64,000 bases of DNA. Origin: Asterias amurensis (lineage: Eukaryota > Echinodermata > Asteroidea > Forcipulatida > Asteriidae). Shown here piece by piece: positions 35,701 to 40,574 of this stretch; the first letter of the stretch is position 1, and each line of letters begins with the position of its first letter. The notes below the pieces were generated by a model. It worked only from the letters and a program-made list of their open reading frames with translations. It was not told the origin of the DNA and did not search any database. The position numbers were made by a program, and so were the translations under genes. The stretch covers positions 1,862,501 to 1,926,500 of the forward strand of contig NC_092661.1 in NCBI RefSeq assembly GCF_032118995.1, read 5' to 3'.

Positions 35701-38700
35701 TCAGATGCAGGATAAAGTTTTTGTAGTACCAAAGTAAAGTTTAATGTTTGCACCTCAAAAGCGAATGCAATGCTTTTCAAGACTAAGAACAGCAGAAAAC
35801 ATTATTGCTTCTCAGATTTTGAATTATATTTATTCTAAATGATGCATGCAAGCATTTGACAGCATGGAATCATGGGTGATTGTGTACCATGATCAGATGA
35901 TAAAAAGAAATCTGAAATGATTTGATGAATGGAACATACAACTCGACGTAGACGAGGGGTCGATTCTGTTGATACATCCAACGATGCCCGACCAACCGTG
36001 ACCTGAAAAGAACAATTAGCCCAAGGCAAAGTTTGCTTTTTCAGTGACAATGGATCACATAGCAACGTACTGATGATGACGCCTGCTGGTGTTGTTGTGA
36101 TACACAGCAATTAATGTTACATTGGATACTGCCGTTAATTTCACCAAACTCTTCCTTTTTCTCTTTCTTCTGTTCTTAAACATTGCATGAAGTGGATGAA
36201 TTTATACACTCTATGTAGGTTACTCCATTTGCACATGCTCCAAACAAGCATTTAAAATGTTAGACAGGCATGCAACTGCCCGTTGAACAATAAAGAGGAA
36301 AATTTTCAAAGGCACAACGCAAGTGCGGAGCGAGGCAGCCGAAACGCCACGGGACATGAGACCCACAATGGTACCCTAGAAAATGTTGAGGTTTATTATG
36401 CTCTTAGGTGCATTGTTAGTACATTTACTGGGCTTATTTTACATGATTGTAGTTGTACACTGTTGTTGCCAGGCATATTTCCCCGCCCCCTTTTTTTTTT
36501 TTTTTTTACGGAAGAGCTGCATGCCTGGTTAGAACAGTCAGTGCTGGCAAAAACATTTCTGATTATTTTGTTTATGATAAAAAAGACACTCGTGGTACTT
36601 TTTGTTGTAAACCACTTAGGCCTACAAGGTAATTTTGTTGAAAACCACTTTAAATTAATGTTAGTATAAAGCCATCATGCCCATTCTACACAGCCTACCA
36701 ACACTTTTGTTAAATACGATTCCATCAAAGTTCATTAAAAAAACAAACTCAAAAGGCTTTTAAATAGGCTTGAGACTAAACTACTGAATTGTATTATCGC
36801 AAATGATTAGTAAAGTCAAACAAACAGCTATGGATCTATAAATGGCTAGCTAAAAAATACCACTTACCGACGGCCCTTTCTGCGTGAGCTGGTGCATAAA
36901 ACAAGGCAAGGGTTTTGTGGTTAAAAACAGGGTTTGGTGAACCAAGTTAAAGATAAAAACTAAAGAATGTTTTTTTACATTTATAAACAAGACATTTATT
37001 GCTGCCATTAGCTGTGGTCAAAAGTCCCCATGCCTTTGACATCAAAAGCTCAGAGAGAGAGCAGTAGCCTTCTGTCAAGGCCACCTTGGCTTTAGCAGCT
37101 TTGTAGTGACTGGAGAGGAAGACCTCTTGCGGGAGTCGAGTGGAAAAACTGTGAAGCTGTCTAAGTAAAGAAGGCCTTGAAAAAAGACTAACCAGAGCCC
37201 TCACTAAGATTTATATGAACGACCCACAGTTGGCTGAGACAAATGTAATGCTGGTTTCAATCGCAATGTTTGACATCCTTGAAGGCGACAAAACAAAAGA
37301 CATTTATACTGCCAATTTGCATGTGCGCCTGCTACATGTTTTAGGGCTCTAGCAGGTGTATGGTGAGGAGAAAACTAAATGAAATATTTATCAGTTTATT
37401 TGTTCTAAAAATATGATTGAGGAGCTACATATAAGAAACGGCTTTATTGACAAATTAAAAATACTAATTTTGTTATTTTTCATTTTGCTAATTAACTAAT
37501 TACATGGGAAACTGCATGAGCTTTCGTAGTTACAAACTACTTCATCATAATGCATACAAGAAAGTAATAGTGACATTGAAGAAATTCAGTAAGTGAAAAA
37601 CGTGAAGTTTTCCTACCGGTGGTGGTGGGCCTCGCCTACGTTTTTCTGTCGCTCCTTCCGACCCCACAGCCTTCTTCTTGGGTTCATCTTTCTTATCTTC
37701 AGCTGGAACAATAGATTAATTTAAAACATTTAAGGGGCAAATTTTTTGCTCACCCCCTCAGTTAAAAAGAGTTGTAAACTTTAACACAACCATCATCAAC
37801 GGTCACCGATCCTACCTAGGTCCATCTTGCAATTTGACAATCTTGTTTAAACTTTTGATCCAACGTCGATTCACCTGTGGGGCAAATTATATTTGGGGAT
37901 GCGCCCCAAACATCCAAAAGCAGAACGATACAAAAAACACATCATGCACAAATGAGTATTCTTAAAAAGGATTCACAAATGCAATTAGGGCCAATGGTGA
38001 AAACAACTTTGCCGCACAAGTTTAGAGGTATGGGAGGCTAAGGTTTGGCTCCGGTTAAATAATCCCACTCCCAGCATACACCTTTATTTTATAATTCAGG
38101 GTCAACCTTGGACATGTTGGACGTGACAGACAGACAGGGGTGTAATAATTTATCCCAAAAATAGGATGGCATTGCCATGGGGATGGGCGTTAGAAGGTTT
38201 ATTTTTTTTATAAAACTTATTGCATGTCAACTTGATGTCATGATTGTTTTCTACTTAAAATATAGATCAATGCTATTATTAAATTAAACACAAGTGATGG
38301 GAACATTAAAGGTTGAAGTAAAAGGTTAAAAAATCCCCAAATGTGCCAGCCTATAAAAATGATATACATTACAATGTTGTTTAAGTTTCAACTTCAATTA
38401 TAAATAATATAAATAAATGTACACAACCTCAGTCCTTACAAAAGTCCAAAACATGTATGACTGTATCACTGTGAATGACACACAAGTCCGAACCACAACA
38501 CAACAAGTCAACACAAGATTAAATCAATTAAATTCAGTTTATTAATATTACTGGTTGATTTCACCCATTTGTGTAAGTGAACCCACTTACGTCTATCCTA
38601 GCCTTTATTAACATGCAATATACATTGAATAATCAGTGGGGCGCACTCACGTTTTGCTGTTGTTATGAGCGGAGGGGCAACATCTTGAGTGTCAGGTTTC

Positions 38701-38786
38701 GGCGAGTCGGGTTTATTCGACTCTTTCTCGCTTGGTCCCCCATCTGCACCCGGATTTTCAGCTTTTTCTCCCTCACCGTTTTCCAT
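3189..38786 (-). CDS. DNAH5/8: Axonemal dynein heavy chain, DNAH5/DNAH8 type, 5' part (23 exons)
   Basis: Motor subunit of the axonemal outer dynein arm, which powers ciliary and flagellar beating. I traced these exons: 38651-38786 (ATG at 38786), 37617-37702, 36868-36888, 35940-36002, 32882-32974, 31817-31849, 31334-31396, 30521-30620, 29457-29698, 28606-28786, 27825-28084, 26853-26951, 25068-25249, 10612-10731, 9651-9852, 8863-8958, 7902-8165, 7222-7287, 6514-6743, 5648-5799, 4902-5109, 4187-4395 and 3189-3451. All have AG/GT borders and compatible phases, giving 3,369 nt or 1,123 codons with no stop. Residues 1-81 are rich in Pro, Lys and Glu. From about residue 134 the protein follows vertebrate DNAH5, with [17 protein letters not shown] and then the DHC_N1 tail ([55 protein letters not shown]). 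The linker, AAA ring and stalk lie beyond the left edge. Exon 3 is only 21 bp, and intron 13 (14.3 kb) hosts five GPCR genes on the other strand. DNAH5 versus DNAH8 is unresolved. Small exons may be missing between 33 and 36 kb. Confidence 0.93.
3638..3860 (+). mobile_element. tRNA-derived SINE (family V)
   Basis: An A-box-like GGAGTAGCGGTG and a B-box-like AGTTCGAATAAC are followed by GGCACTATGTGGATTGGGTT, shared with the inverse copy at 32400-32525. Confidence 0.55.
3892..3990. repeat. Perfect 44 bp inverted repeat
   Basis: 3892-3935 and 3947-3990 are exact reverse complements around an 11 bp spacer. The arms match the tail of the SINE seen at 8638-8682 and 26546-26605, so two SINE tails lie head to head. 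Confidence 0.9.
4632..4844. mobile_element. Inverted-repeat element, family E
   Basis: Ends GGGACCAATTTCATAGAGCT and, inverted, AGCTCTGCGAAATTGGGCCC. In dynein intron 21. Confidence 0.7.
8556..8711 (+). mobile_element. Family S SINE, 5' truncated
   Basis: Begins near the B box (GGGTTTGAATCCC), runs through the same body and the CATCGGTGTATGGATAA tail into a long A run (8684-8711). Confidence 0.75.
9056..9174. repeat. Foldback repeat in a dynein intron
   Basis: ATAGCGCGTCTGCGTCCCAT and its near-exact inverse form a hairpin of about 30 bp arms (9079-9149), with weaker inverted similarity outside. Confidence 0.75.
9326..9551 (+). mobile_element. SINE with a tRNA-Leu/Ser-like head (family L)
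   Basis: The head carries an A box TGGCCGAGCGG (9331-9341) and a B box GGTTCGAATCC (9390-9400). The body is CTTGAGCAAGACACTTAACC..., and the tail is a TTATTG repeat. Confidence 0.8.
10048..10432. mobile_element. TTAA-flanked palindromic element, family A (MITE)
   Basis: Non-autonomous element of about 385 bp. Its ends read AGACACTGGACACTATTGG and, inverted, CAATAGTGTGCACTGCCT, with TTAA on both sides. The centre has a hairpin on GAGACCTCAAGTT / AATCTGAGGTCTC. Lies in dynein intron 14. Confidence 0.85.
10848..11237 (-). mobile_element. Full-length family L SINE
   Basis: Reverse orientation: tRNA-like head at 11155-11235 with GGGATTCGAACCC, body, and a tail with TATAGCGCACGTATCT near 10855. 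About 390 bp. In dynein intron 13, before GPCR 1. Confidence 0.8.
12037..12981 (+). CDS. Rhodopsin-class GPCR 1, single exon (cluster I)
   Basis: Seven-pass receptor of 314 residues, complete and intronless. The N-terminus is short with an NTT sequon. TM1 carries G36-N37, TM2 has LAVFD (Asp65), ECL1 has WPFG, and Cys91 and Cys170 can form the TM3-ECL2 disulfide. TM3 ends in ERY (115-117) followed by a RPYKF loop. TM6 has CYTP in place of CWxP. TM7 reads NSLFNVYIY, so NPxxY has Val where Pro is usual, and TM4 lacks its usual Trp. The residue at 3.32 is Ala, which argues against an amine receptor. The C-terminus differs from its paralogues, ending in SVET after a Cys-rich CFCK motif. First of five same-strand paralogues inside a dynein intron. 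The ligand is unknown; a chemosensory role is inferred from the clustered, fast-diverging pattern. Confidence 0.95.
   Translation: MNTTSTMSADTVGLSPVLIALRTCFIAIIALLIISGNILSIAVTRRVTNLADSTKVLMTSLAVFDLLLGFLVLFCVVASALDSWPFGEVGCELWTVGAYHGLFMSKLSVILINIERYIAVSRPYKFPLWCTKPRFIVLELTATITSLVVIITSKVILQESAIYYSTSAFCFDANTSRVGAVLRLLVGDLIPTLIMTFIYSRLIKISRQHELRNNHNGQNHLCENKALKTFLVITMTLSVCYTPFLLLRAVESFTGVASPEYLQFMTVWLAVCNSLFNVYIYCLFNESFRQTAKKIISKKICFCKTSIEPESVET
12982..14753. other. Spacer between GPCR 1 and GPCR 2
   Basis: AATAAA at 13317 may serve GPCR 1. The palindromic element at 13498 is here. Nothing else recognisable. Confidence 0.6.
13498..13752. mobile_element. Palindromic element between GPCR 1 and GPCR 2
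   Basis: Left arm ACTTACAGGGTTTGAAGATA, right arm TATCTTCAAACTGTGTAAGT, with long inverted similarity meeting at CTCATGAGATG. TTAA lies close to both ends. Confidence 0.7.
14754..15695 (+). CDS. Rhodopsin-class GPCR 2, single exon (cluster I)
   Basis: Complete seven-pass receptor of 313 residues from an ATG in good context, with an N-terminal NST sequon. It shares the near-identical TM1-TM2 block with its neighbours, then diverges. LAVYD in TM2, WPFG in ECL1, Cys before TM3, ERY, and a Cys in ECL2 (ALCF) are all present. TM6 is unusual: GCRTP, an Arg where the toggle-switch Trp (6.48) normally sits. TM7 reads NSILNVYIY, again without the NPxxY proline. The tail ends [13 protein letters not shown]4 lacks the conserved Trp. 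The Arg in TM6 may alter activation or reflect a different ligand pocket. There is no sign of decay in the frame. Function is inferred only as an orphan, probably sensory, receptor. Confidence 0.95.
   Translation: MNSTISRSSGLSPVLIALRTSFIAIIALLIISGNILSIAVTHRVTNLADSTKVLVTSLAVYDLLIGLMSVLGLVASALDSWPFGDFICKVTVASAVLFFIMSMLSIIFLNIERYIAITRPYKFPVWCSRRHSIILVLVSSTLALIFTVCSHLILTEMGITSQYFAVPALCFYNNLYPAIITFFLILAVLIPVLIMTIVYVRLIKISRDHERRIQQNGQAANNPSEHKALKTFLAVTLTLAGCRTPIFILELVEPLTSVPSPEWLQGTLMWLTFCNSILNVYIYCFFNKAFSQVAKKILFRGVTCNKSVAPINI
15696..17574. other. Spacer between GPCR 2 and GPCR 3
   Basis: Contains AAGTGACAGCGCCTG at 16653, a motif shared with spacers before other receptors, and the LINE relic at 17100. 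No gene seen. Confidence 0.6.
17100..17265 (+). mobile_element. LINE reverse transcriptase C-terminal relic
   Basis: Plus-strand translation gives [20 protein letters not shown], the LHWLPV motif typical of CR1/L2/Jockey-type elements. Stops and truncation on both sides. About 310 bp upstream of GPCR 3. Confidence 0.6.
17575..18519 (+). CDS. Rhodopsin-class GPCR 3, single exon, no ECL2 cysteine
   Basis: Complete 314-residue seven-pass receptor. The ATG at 17575 aligns with the starts of its paralogues (MNTTST...). TM1 GN, TM2 LAVYD, WPFG, the Cys before TM3, ERF (a variant of ERY), TM6 CYTP and TM7 NSMFNVIIY are present. The stretch between TM4 and TM5, about residues 155-180, has no cysteine, so the usual TM3-ECL2 disulfide cannot form in the normal way. 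ECL2 instead holds an NTS sequon. The tail reads [15 protein letters not shown], two residues longer than in paralogues ending at the hydrophobic residue. A LINE relic lies just upstream at 17100-17260. The gene looks intact; the lost cysteine may be real diversification. Confidence 0.94.
   Translation: MNTTSTDKADSMGLSPVLVALRTCFIAIIALLIISGNILSIAVTRRVTNLAESTKVLMTSLAVYDLMVGFLALFSVAPSALDRWPFGDIPCKLLASSITMFFIMSLTLIVCLNIERFIAITRPYKFPLWCTARRVVILVCMVSIFSLGFCVSLIFQILPTDIDTWDSYFNMNTSVFTNFLSIILADIFPTILMSYIYYRLIKISRQHEQRLNQNGNNEANNNHENKALKTFFVVTLTFSGCYTPALILRVVRSLSVPLPHWLEFITIWLLISNSMFNVIIYCLFNTSFRQTAKKILLERFPCCNRSVAPINIAE
18520..19906. other. Spacer and upstream region of GPCR 4
   Basis: The family D element, a SINE tail fragment (19075-19125), and a 700 bp stretch (about 19200-19906) also found before GPCR 5, including AAGTGACAGTGCCTG at 19519 and CCACCAGTCTGTAGATTCG at 19605. 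Confidence 0.65.
18790..19062. mobile_element. Palindromic element, family D
   Basis: Shares the region around CACGTTTCGCCGTGTCATGA with 57180-57465, in the opposite orientation. The ends include AACAGTATTGTCC. Between GPCR 3 and GPCR 4. Confidence 0.6.
19907..20845 (+). CDS. Rhodopsin-class GPCR 4, single exon (cluster I)
   Basis: Complete receptor of 312 residues. The frame is open upstream to a GTG at 19901, but the first ATG is at 19907 and gives [11 protein letters not shown], matching the paralogues. It has the shared TM1-TM2 block, LAVSD in TM2, WPFG, a CC pair at the start of TM3, ERY, an ECL2 cysteine (LVCYY), a GCN-free ICL3 with [10 protein letters not shown]6 CCYTP, TM7 NSMCNVWIY and the tail [13 protein letters not shown]. 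Closest relative is the next gene; the C-terminal 40 residues are almost the same in both. The upstream region from about 19200 to 19906 is also duplicated before that gene, so the duplication included the promoter. Orphan, probably sensory. Confidence 0.95.
   Translation: MNSTSTDAVGLSPVLTALRTCFIAIIALLIISGNILSIAVTRRVTNLADSTKVLMTSLAVSDLLVGCIALLTVVVSALDRWPFGDVCCSISAVFTSTSYFMSILSLTFLNMERYIAVTRPYKFPIWCTRSRTILLVTMASLFCFATGPLFIVSFKSSVEYFRGSLVCYYSDKQIYFKTITLLLAFVLPLLFMSFIYYHLIKISRQHERRLNQNRNNEANNNHDNKALKTFLVVTLTFACCYTPLIFSRTVESLLAIQSPNWLRFLTLWPGTCNSMCNVWIYCLFNSSFRQMAKTILSERFPCCNRSVAPVVI
21283..21375 (+). mobile_element. Family L SINE head, split by a family B element
   Basis: TTAGCCAAGCGGTCAAGCAC (A box) and GGGTTCGTGTCCC (B box); the element at 21381 follows immediately. 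Confidence 0.6.
21381..21762. mobile_element. TTAA-flanked palindromic element, family B (MITE)
   Basis: About 382 bp, nearly a full palindrome. Ends are AGGAACACGTTGCCTTGG and its inverse, flanked by TTAA. The two halves meet at a short centre with CATAAATGGCCGAC arms. It lies between GPCR 4 and GPCR 5, inserted in a tRNA-derived SINE head (21283-21375). Confidence 0.88.
22711..23664 (+). CDS. Rhodopsin-class GPCR 5, single exon (cluster I)
   Basis: Complete seven-pass receptor. The first ATG is at 22711 (317 residues). A second in-frame ATG at 22726 (312 residues) matches the start of the neighbouring paralogue and may be the true one. It has the TM1-TM2 block, LAVYD, WPFG, CC before TM3, ERY with RPYKYP, an ECL2 cysteine (VICYN), and TM6 CCWTP, the only member here with the standard CWxP. 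TM7 is NSMCNVWIY and the tail [13 protein letters not shown]. The segment from TM6 to the C-terminus closely matches GPCR 4, while TM3-TM5 differ. It is the last of the five genes in the dynein intron, followed by a degenerate AACTAGAATC-type array. Confidence 0.95.
   Translation: MSTVNMNTTSADSVGLSPVLIALRTCFIAIIALLIISGNILSIAVTRRVTNLADSTKILMTSLAVYDLLLGVMTLLTVVVSALDRWPFGYVCCAFYAVLIGGSFFMSILSLTYLNIERYIAVTRPYKYPVWCTRRRTILLVAVSPIICLTTETLILISDIIRAEYLSGAVICYNTNELNYFNASSALWAYVLPLIFMLFIYYQLIKISRQHECRLNQNVNNEANNNHNNKALKTFLVVTLTFACCWTPLILSRTIEMLTGALGPNWLQFLTLWLATCNSMCNVWIYCLFNSSFRQMAKTILSERFPCCNRSVAPVVI
23665..23935. repeat. Degenerate array after GPCR 5
   Basis: Variants of GAACTAGAATCTAATTCA repeat about every 18-20 bases. 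A weaker version follows GPCR 4 (20846-21285). Confidence 0.65.
24165..24235 (+). mobile_element. Degenerate tRNA-like remnant
   Basis: AAGCTCAACTAGTCGAGCAC (A-box-like) and GGTTTGAGTCC (B box). Confidence 0.4.
24517..25050. repeat. Tandem repeat, about 153 bp unit, four copies
   Basis: TCAAAAGAGGGCGCTATCAG starts units at 24530, 24681, 24834 and 24990. Units contain G runs of 10 or more and CAGGGAAATCTGACTGCCAG. It stops 18 bp before the donor site of dynein exon 13. A related single unit lies at 52880-52985. The 210-codon plus-strand frame across it is a by-product of the repeat. Confidence 0.9.
25276..25667. mobile_element. Family B element
   Basis: 392 bp, TTAA at 25272-25275 and 25668-25671, inverted ends AGGAACACGTTGCC. 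Starts 26 bp upstream of dynein exon 13, so it lies right next to its splice acceptor. Confidence 0.88.
25711..26035. mobile_element. Element with two opposed tRNA-like ends
   Basis: TAGCTCAGTTGGTAGAGCGC with GGTTCGATCCC (25711-25783, plus) and an inverse GGCTCAGTTGGTAGAGCAC (about 25985-26030, minus) flank a SINE-like body with TTCTTATATAGCGGTCA. The acceptor stems do not pair, so these are not working tRNA genes. Confidence 0.55.
26062..26305. mobile_element. Family E element
   Basis: GGGGCCCAATTTCATAGAGC to GCTCTATGAAATTGGCTCC, with GCTTAAGCA repeats inside each end. In dynein intron 12. Confidence 0.75.
26512..26705 (-). mobile_element. tRNA-derived SINE (family S), near full length
   Basis: Reverse orientation: A box TAGTCTAGTTGGTAAGA, B box GGTTCAAATCC, then a CTCGGGAAAGTACTGAGTAT body and a CATCGGTGTATGGGTAAAAA tail. 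Confidence 0.75.
27070..27430. repeat. Likely dispersed retroposon fragment
   Basis: An AAT repeat (27083-27118) is followed by conserved-looking TTTATAAAGAGCTCTAACTA and AATCATTCCAGAGTTTGGGG. The AAT tail on one side suggests a retroposon, but I have no second copy here. Confidence 0.35.
28366..28573. mobile_element. Family B element, right half only
   Basis: Begins in the centre (CCCATAAATGGCCG) and ends CAACGTGTTCCT before TTAA. The left half is missing. Ends 33 bp from dynein exon 10. Confidence 0.75.
30034..30418. mobile_element. Family A element
   Basis: Starts AGGCAGTGGACACTATTGG and ends near CAATGGTGTCT before TTAA; central GAGGTCTCGAAATC hairpin arm present. Sits in a dynein intron in the opposite orientation to the copy at 10048. 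Confidence 0.8.
31126..31275. mobile_element. Old family B fragment
   Basis: GTAAAAGGAAAACCACACAA through GGCAACATGTCCCTTCAA matches the right half of family B with many changes. Just upstream of dynein exon 7 in genomic order. Confidence 0.55.
31468..31672 (+). mobile_element. Partial family L SINE
   Basis: CAGTCGTGACACTTG is followed by a duplicated CTTAAGCACGACACTTT unit and the body ending GAAGGGGTTCGCCCCAGTG. Confidence 0.6.
31921..32303. mobile_element. Family B element
   Basis: 383 bp between TTAA at 31917-31920 and 32304-32307, near-perfect palindrome. In dynein intron 5. Confidence 0.88.
32400..32525 (-). mobile_element. Family V SINE fragment
   Basis: The inverse reads TTGGCGCAGTGGTGTCTTGC and GGCACTATGTGGATTGGGTT. 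Confidence 0.55.
32522..32766. mobile_element. Family E element
   Basis: GGACCCAATTTCAAAGAGCT to GCTATATGAAATTGGGCCCC; internal inverted AGGATTACCAACCAAATTT arms. In dynein intron 5. Confidence 0.75.
33111..33581. mobile_element. Family A element interrupted by another element
   Basis: Left end AAAGACACTGGACACC, right end near GTCCAGTGCTTTTAAA. A 200 bp palindromic insertion (33129-33328) splits it just inside the left terminus. The central part is shortened. Confidence 0.7.
33129..33328. mobile_element. Small DNA transposon nested in a family A element
   Basis: Ends read AATAGACTGTTCCATAAAGC and, inverted, AATAGACCGATCCATTAAGC, imperfect terminal repeats of about 27 bp. The GC-rich interior has two CACGTG palindromes. 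No coding capacity. Confidence 0.6.
35082..35333. mobile_element. GC-rich element with hAT-like ends
   Basis: Left end GAGGGTGTGTTCCCTGGGTC, right end inverse CAGGGTGCGTTCGATTAG. CAGGG termini are typical of hAT-related elements. It contains two TGACGTCA palindromes (about 35139 and 35222). Non-coding, in dynein intron 4. Confidence 0.45.
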
Positions 38787-39242
38787 TTTTCACGGCTATG
38801 GACTACCTCGGTGCCGAGATGGTCTCGGTCACGCAGGAATGTTGTTAAATTGTGTACTGTCGGTGAATGATAACGATCAAATTGACTAAATTTACACAAA
38901 CGCTAATGTGTGTTTACGTCTTCCACACAAAGTTTAATCACTTTTACGATTTCAGCACCCCTTGGATCTCAACTGTGTCAATCAATTATAAAGGTTAATA
39001 TTACTCCGCGAAATATAGCTCTCTTCTAAAATGCGTATTAACTAGATTTATTTGTCACTAAAATTAATTTGTGCGTACATTTATGAGTATTAGTTTCAAT
39101 TCAATCTTGTAAAACAAATAAATAATGAAAAGAAATGAATACTACTTGCACTCAGTGAGTTTCTATTTGTCGCGGATGAACACAACATGGCGTAGTACAT
39201 AACATCCAGCAACCTGCTGCCAGTCAGCCAGTGTGGTTGTCT

Positions 39243-39256
39243 GTCGCCACAGCAAC
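39243..39256 (-). promoter_or_regulatory. Candidate X-box upstream of the dynein gene
   Basis: GTCGCCACAGCAAC fits the general RFX pattern RYYNYY-N2-RRNRAC at every position. It is about 460 bp upstream of the dynein ATG. RFX factors are established regulators of ciliary genes, so the location makes sense, but no transcription start can be placed from sequence alone. Confidence 0.45.
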
Positions 39257-39925
39257 GTTCGCGTAACAGTCAGTTACGCCCTCTATTGGTGACTAATACA
39301 ACCAATCATTTAACCTATGTATGTAATCAGCCCATGTTAAACAGCTACAAACGAAGTAGAAAATTAGTTGTTTTTTTTCATGAGCAAAAAATCTTAATTG
39401 GGAACCAGAGTCGGGCTACACATAACAACCAAAATGAAAAATACCATAATAAATTTAACTTGGATAAAATTAAATAGTGAATTAAATTGTTTAAAAATAT
39501 TTGAATTTTACTGCAAAAAAAAATGTATCAGAGATTTCGCTAATTTATCTGATTTTTACTGAGGGCCTCGATGAAATATAATCTTAGAACGCCAAACGGT
39601 TCAAAACACAATTTAAACACAGTCAAATAAACAAGCACCACAAAAAACACAAAATCCACTCAAAAATTAAATAGCATTTTTTGTTCTCACTCAAGGCGCG
39701 CAATTCTAATTTCTTCAATGAAAATGCTACTTAATTGAAAAAAAAATTAGCTGATCAAAGAACAACATTTGTTGTGAATTTACCTAAATTTTTTAATTAA
39801 AACAATTTTACCATTAACTGAAACTGCGTAAAATATGGTGAAATAATAAACTTTCAACATTGTTCTCTCAAAATATCTTTTTGTTGTAGATAGGGGCCTC
39901 CATCCTTTTGGCAAAGTTCTACTTC

Positions 39926-40245
39926 ATACTGTGGGTTCGAGAGTCGTGACACCGGTGTCATTAATAAGACACAACCGCGATGCTCGTCCTTCAGATGGGA
40001 CATATAGCCGTGGTCCCGTGTGTTGTTTACTTACGTAAAATAACAGTAAAGAGAAGGGGTTCGCGCCCCCCCCCCCCCCCCTTTGTTCCTGGTCCGATTG
40101 GCAGCAAATTGCGCCACAGCACTCTGTAAAACATTACACGGTGCTTGCTTTCAAAGACTTCCTCATAAAAATAGCCCCACACCTTGCAGGAAATACCGTA
40201 TGTTACAGCGCCAGGAGCGCCACTGAGTGACGGACATGCGCGCAA
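39926..40245 (+). mobile_element. Family L SINE downstream of GPCR 6
   Basis: GTGGGTTCGAGAGTCGTGAC then the GATGCTCGTCCTTCAGATGG body, a C run, and GGTCCGATTGGCAGCAAATT. Duplicated at 62671-62990. Confidence 0.7.
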
Positions 40246-40277
40246 TAATATAACATTATGCTTAACGATGACAATAT

Positions 40278-40416
40278 GAGACTTTGGAACGCTAGGTGGC
40301 AGCAGACTTTACCAGATATATGTCCATTGTTTACGTAGTTCTGAGCATGCGCATATTACCGTGAAAAATGGATTTTATCTAGTAAGTCTGCTGCCACCAA
40401 GCGTCCCAAAAGTCTC
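40278..40416. mobile_element. Family C element downstream of GPCR 6
   Basis: Same termini as the other copies; GCTAGGTGGCAG at 40291-40302. Part of the segmental duplication. Confidence 0.8.
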
Positions 40417-40574
40417 CTATTCATATCATTGTAAAACCATAAGCAACAGCCGTAGGCCTATCTGTAGCTGATAGCTGTAGACGCCAATTTGGACAAGGTC
40501 CAATTGTGTGATGAGAGATGACTGCCACTCTAAGAATCGGGCCAACTGTCTCTTGACAACAGTGATTTCGACTT

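Larger units (their letters stand above)
38787..40574. other. Intergenic region between the dynein start and GPCR 6
   Basis: Contains the presumed dynein promoter with the X-box, the AT-rich 39.3-39.9 kb stretch, a family L SINE and a family C element. No gene seen. Confidence 0.6.

Noticed and set aside
36283-36669. A 128-codon frame in dynein intron 3
   Set aside because: It begins at TTG, contains a poly-Phe stretch from a T run, and shows no known motif.
40027-40245. Matching short minus-strand frames at 40 kb and 62.8 kb
   Set aside because: Antisense of a duplicated SINE, not a gene.
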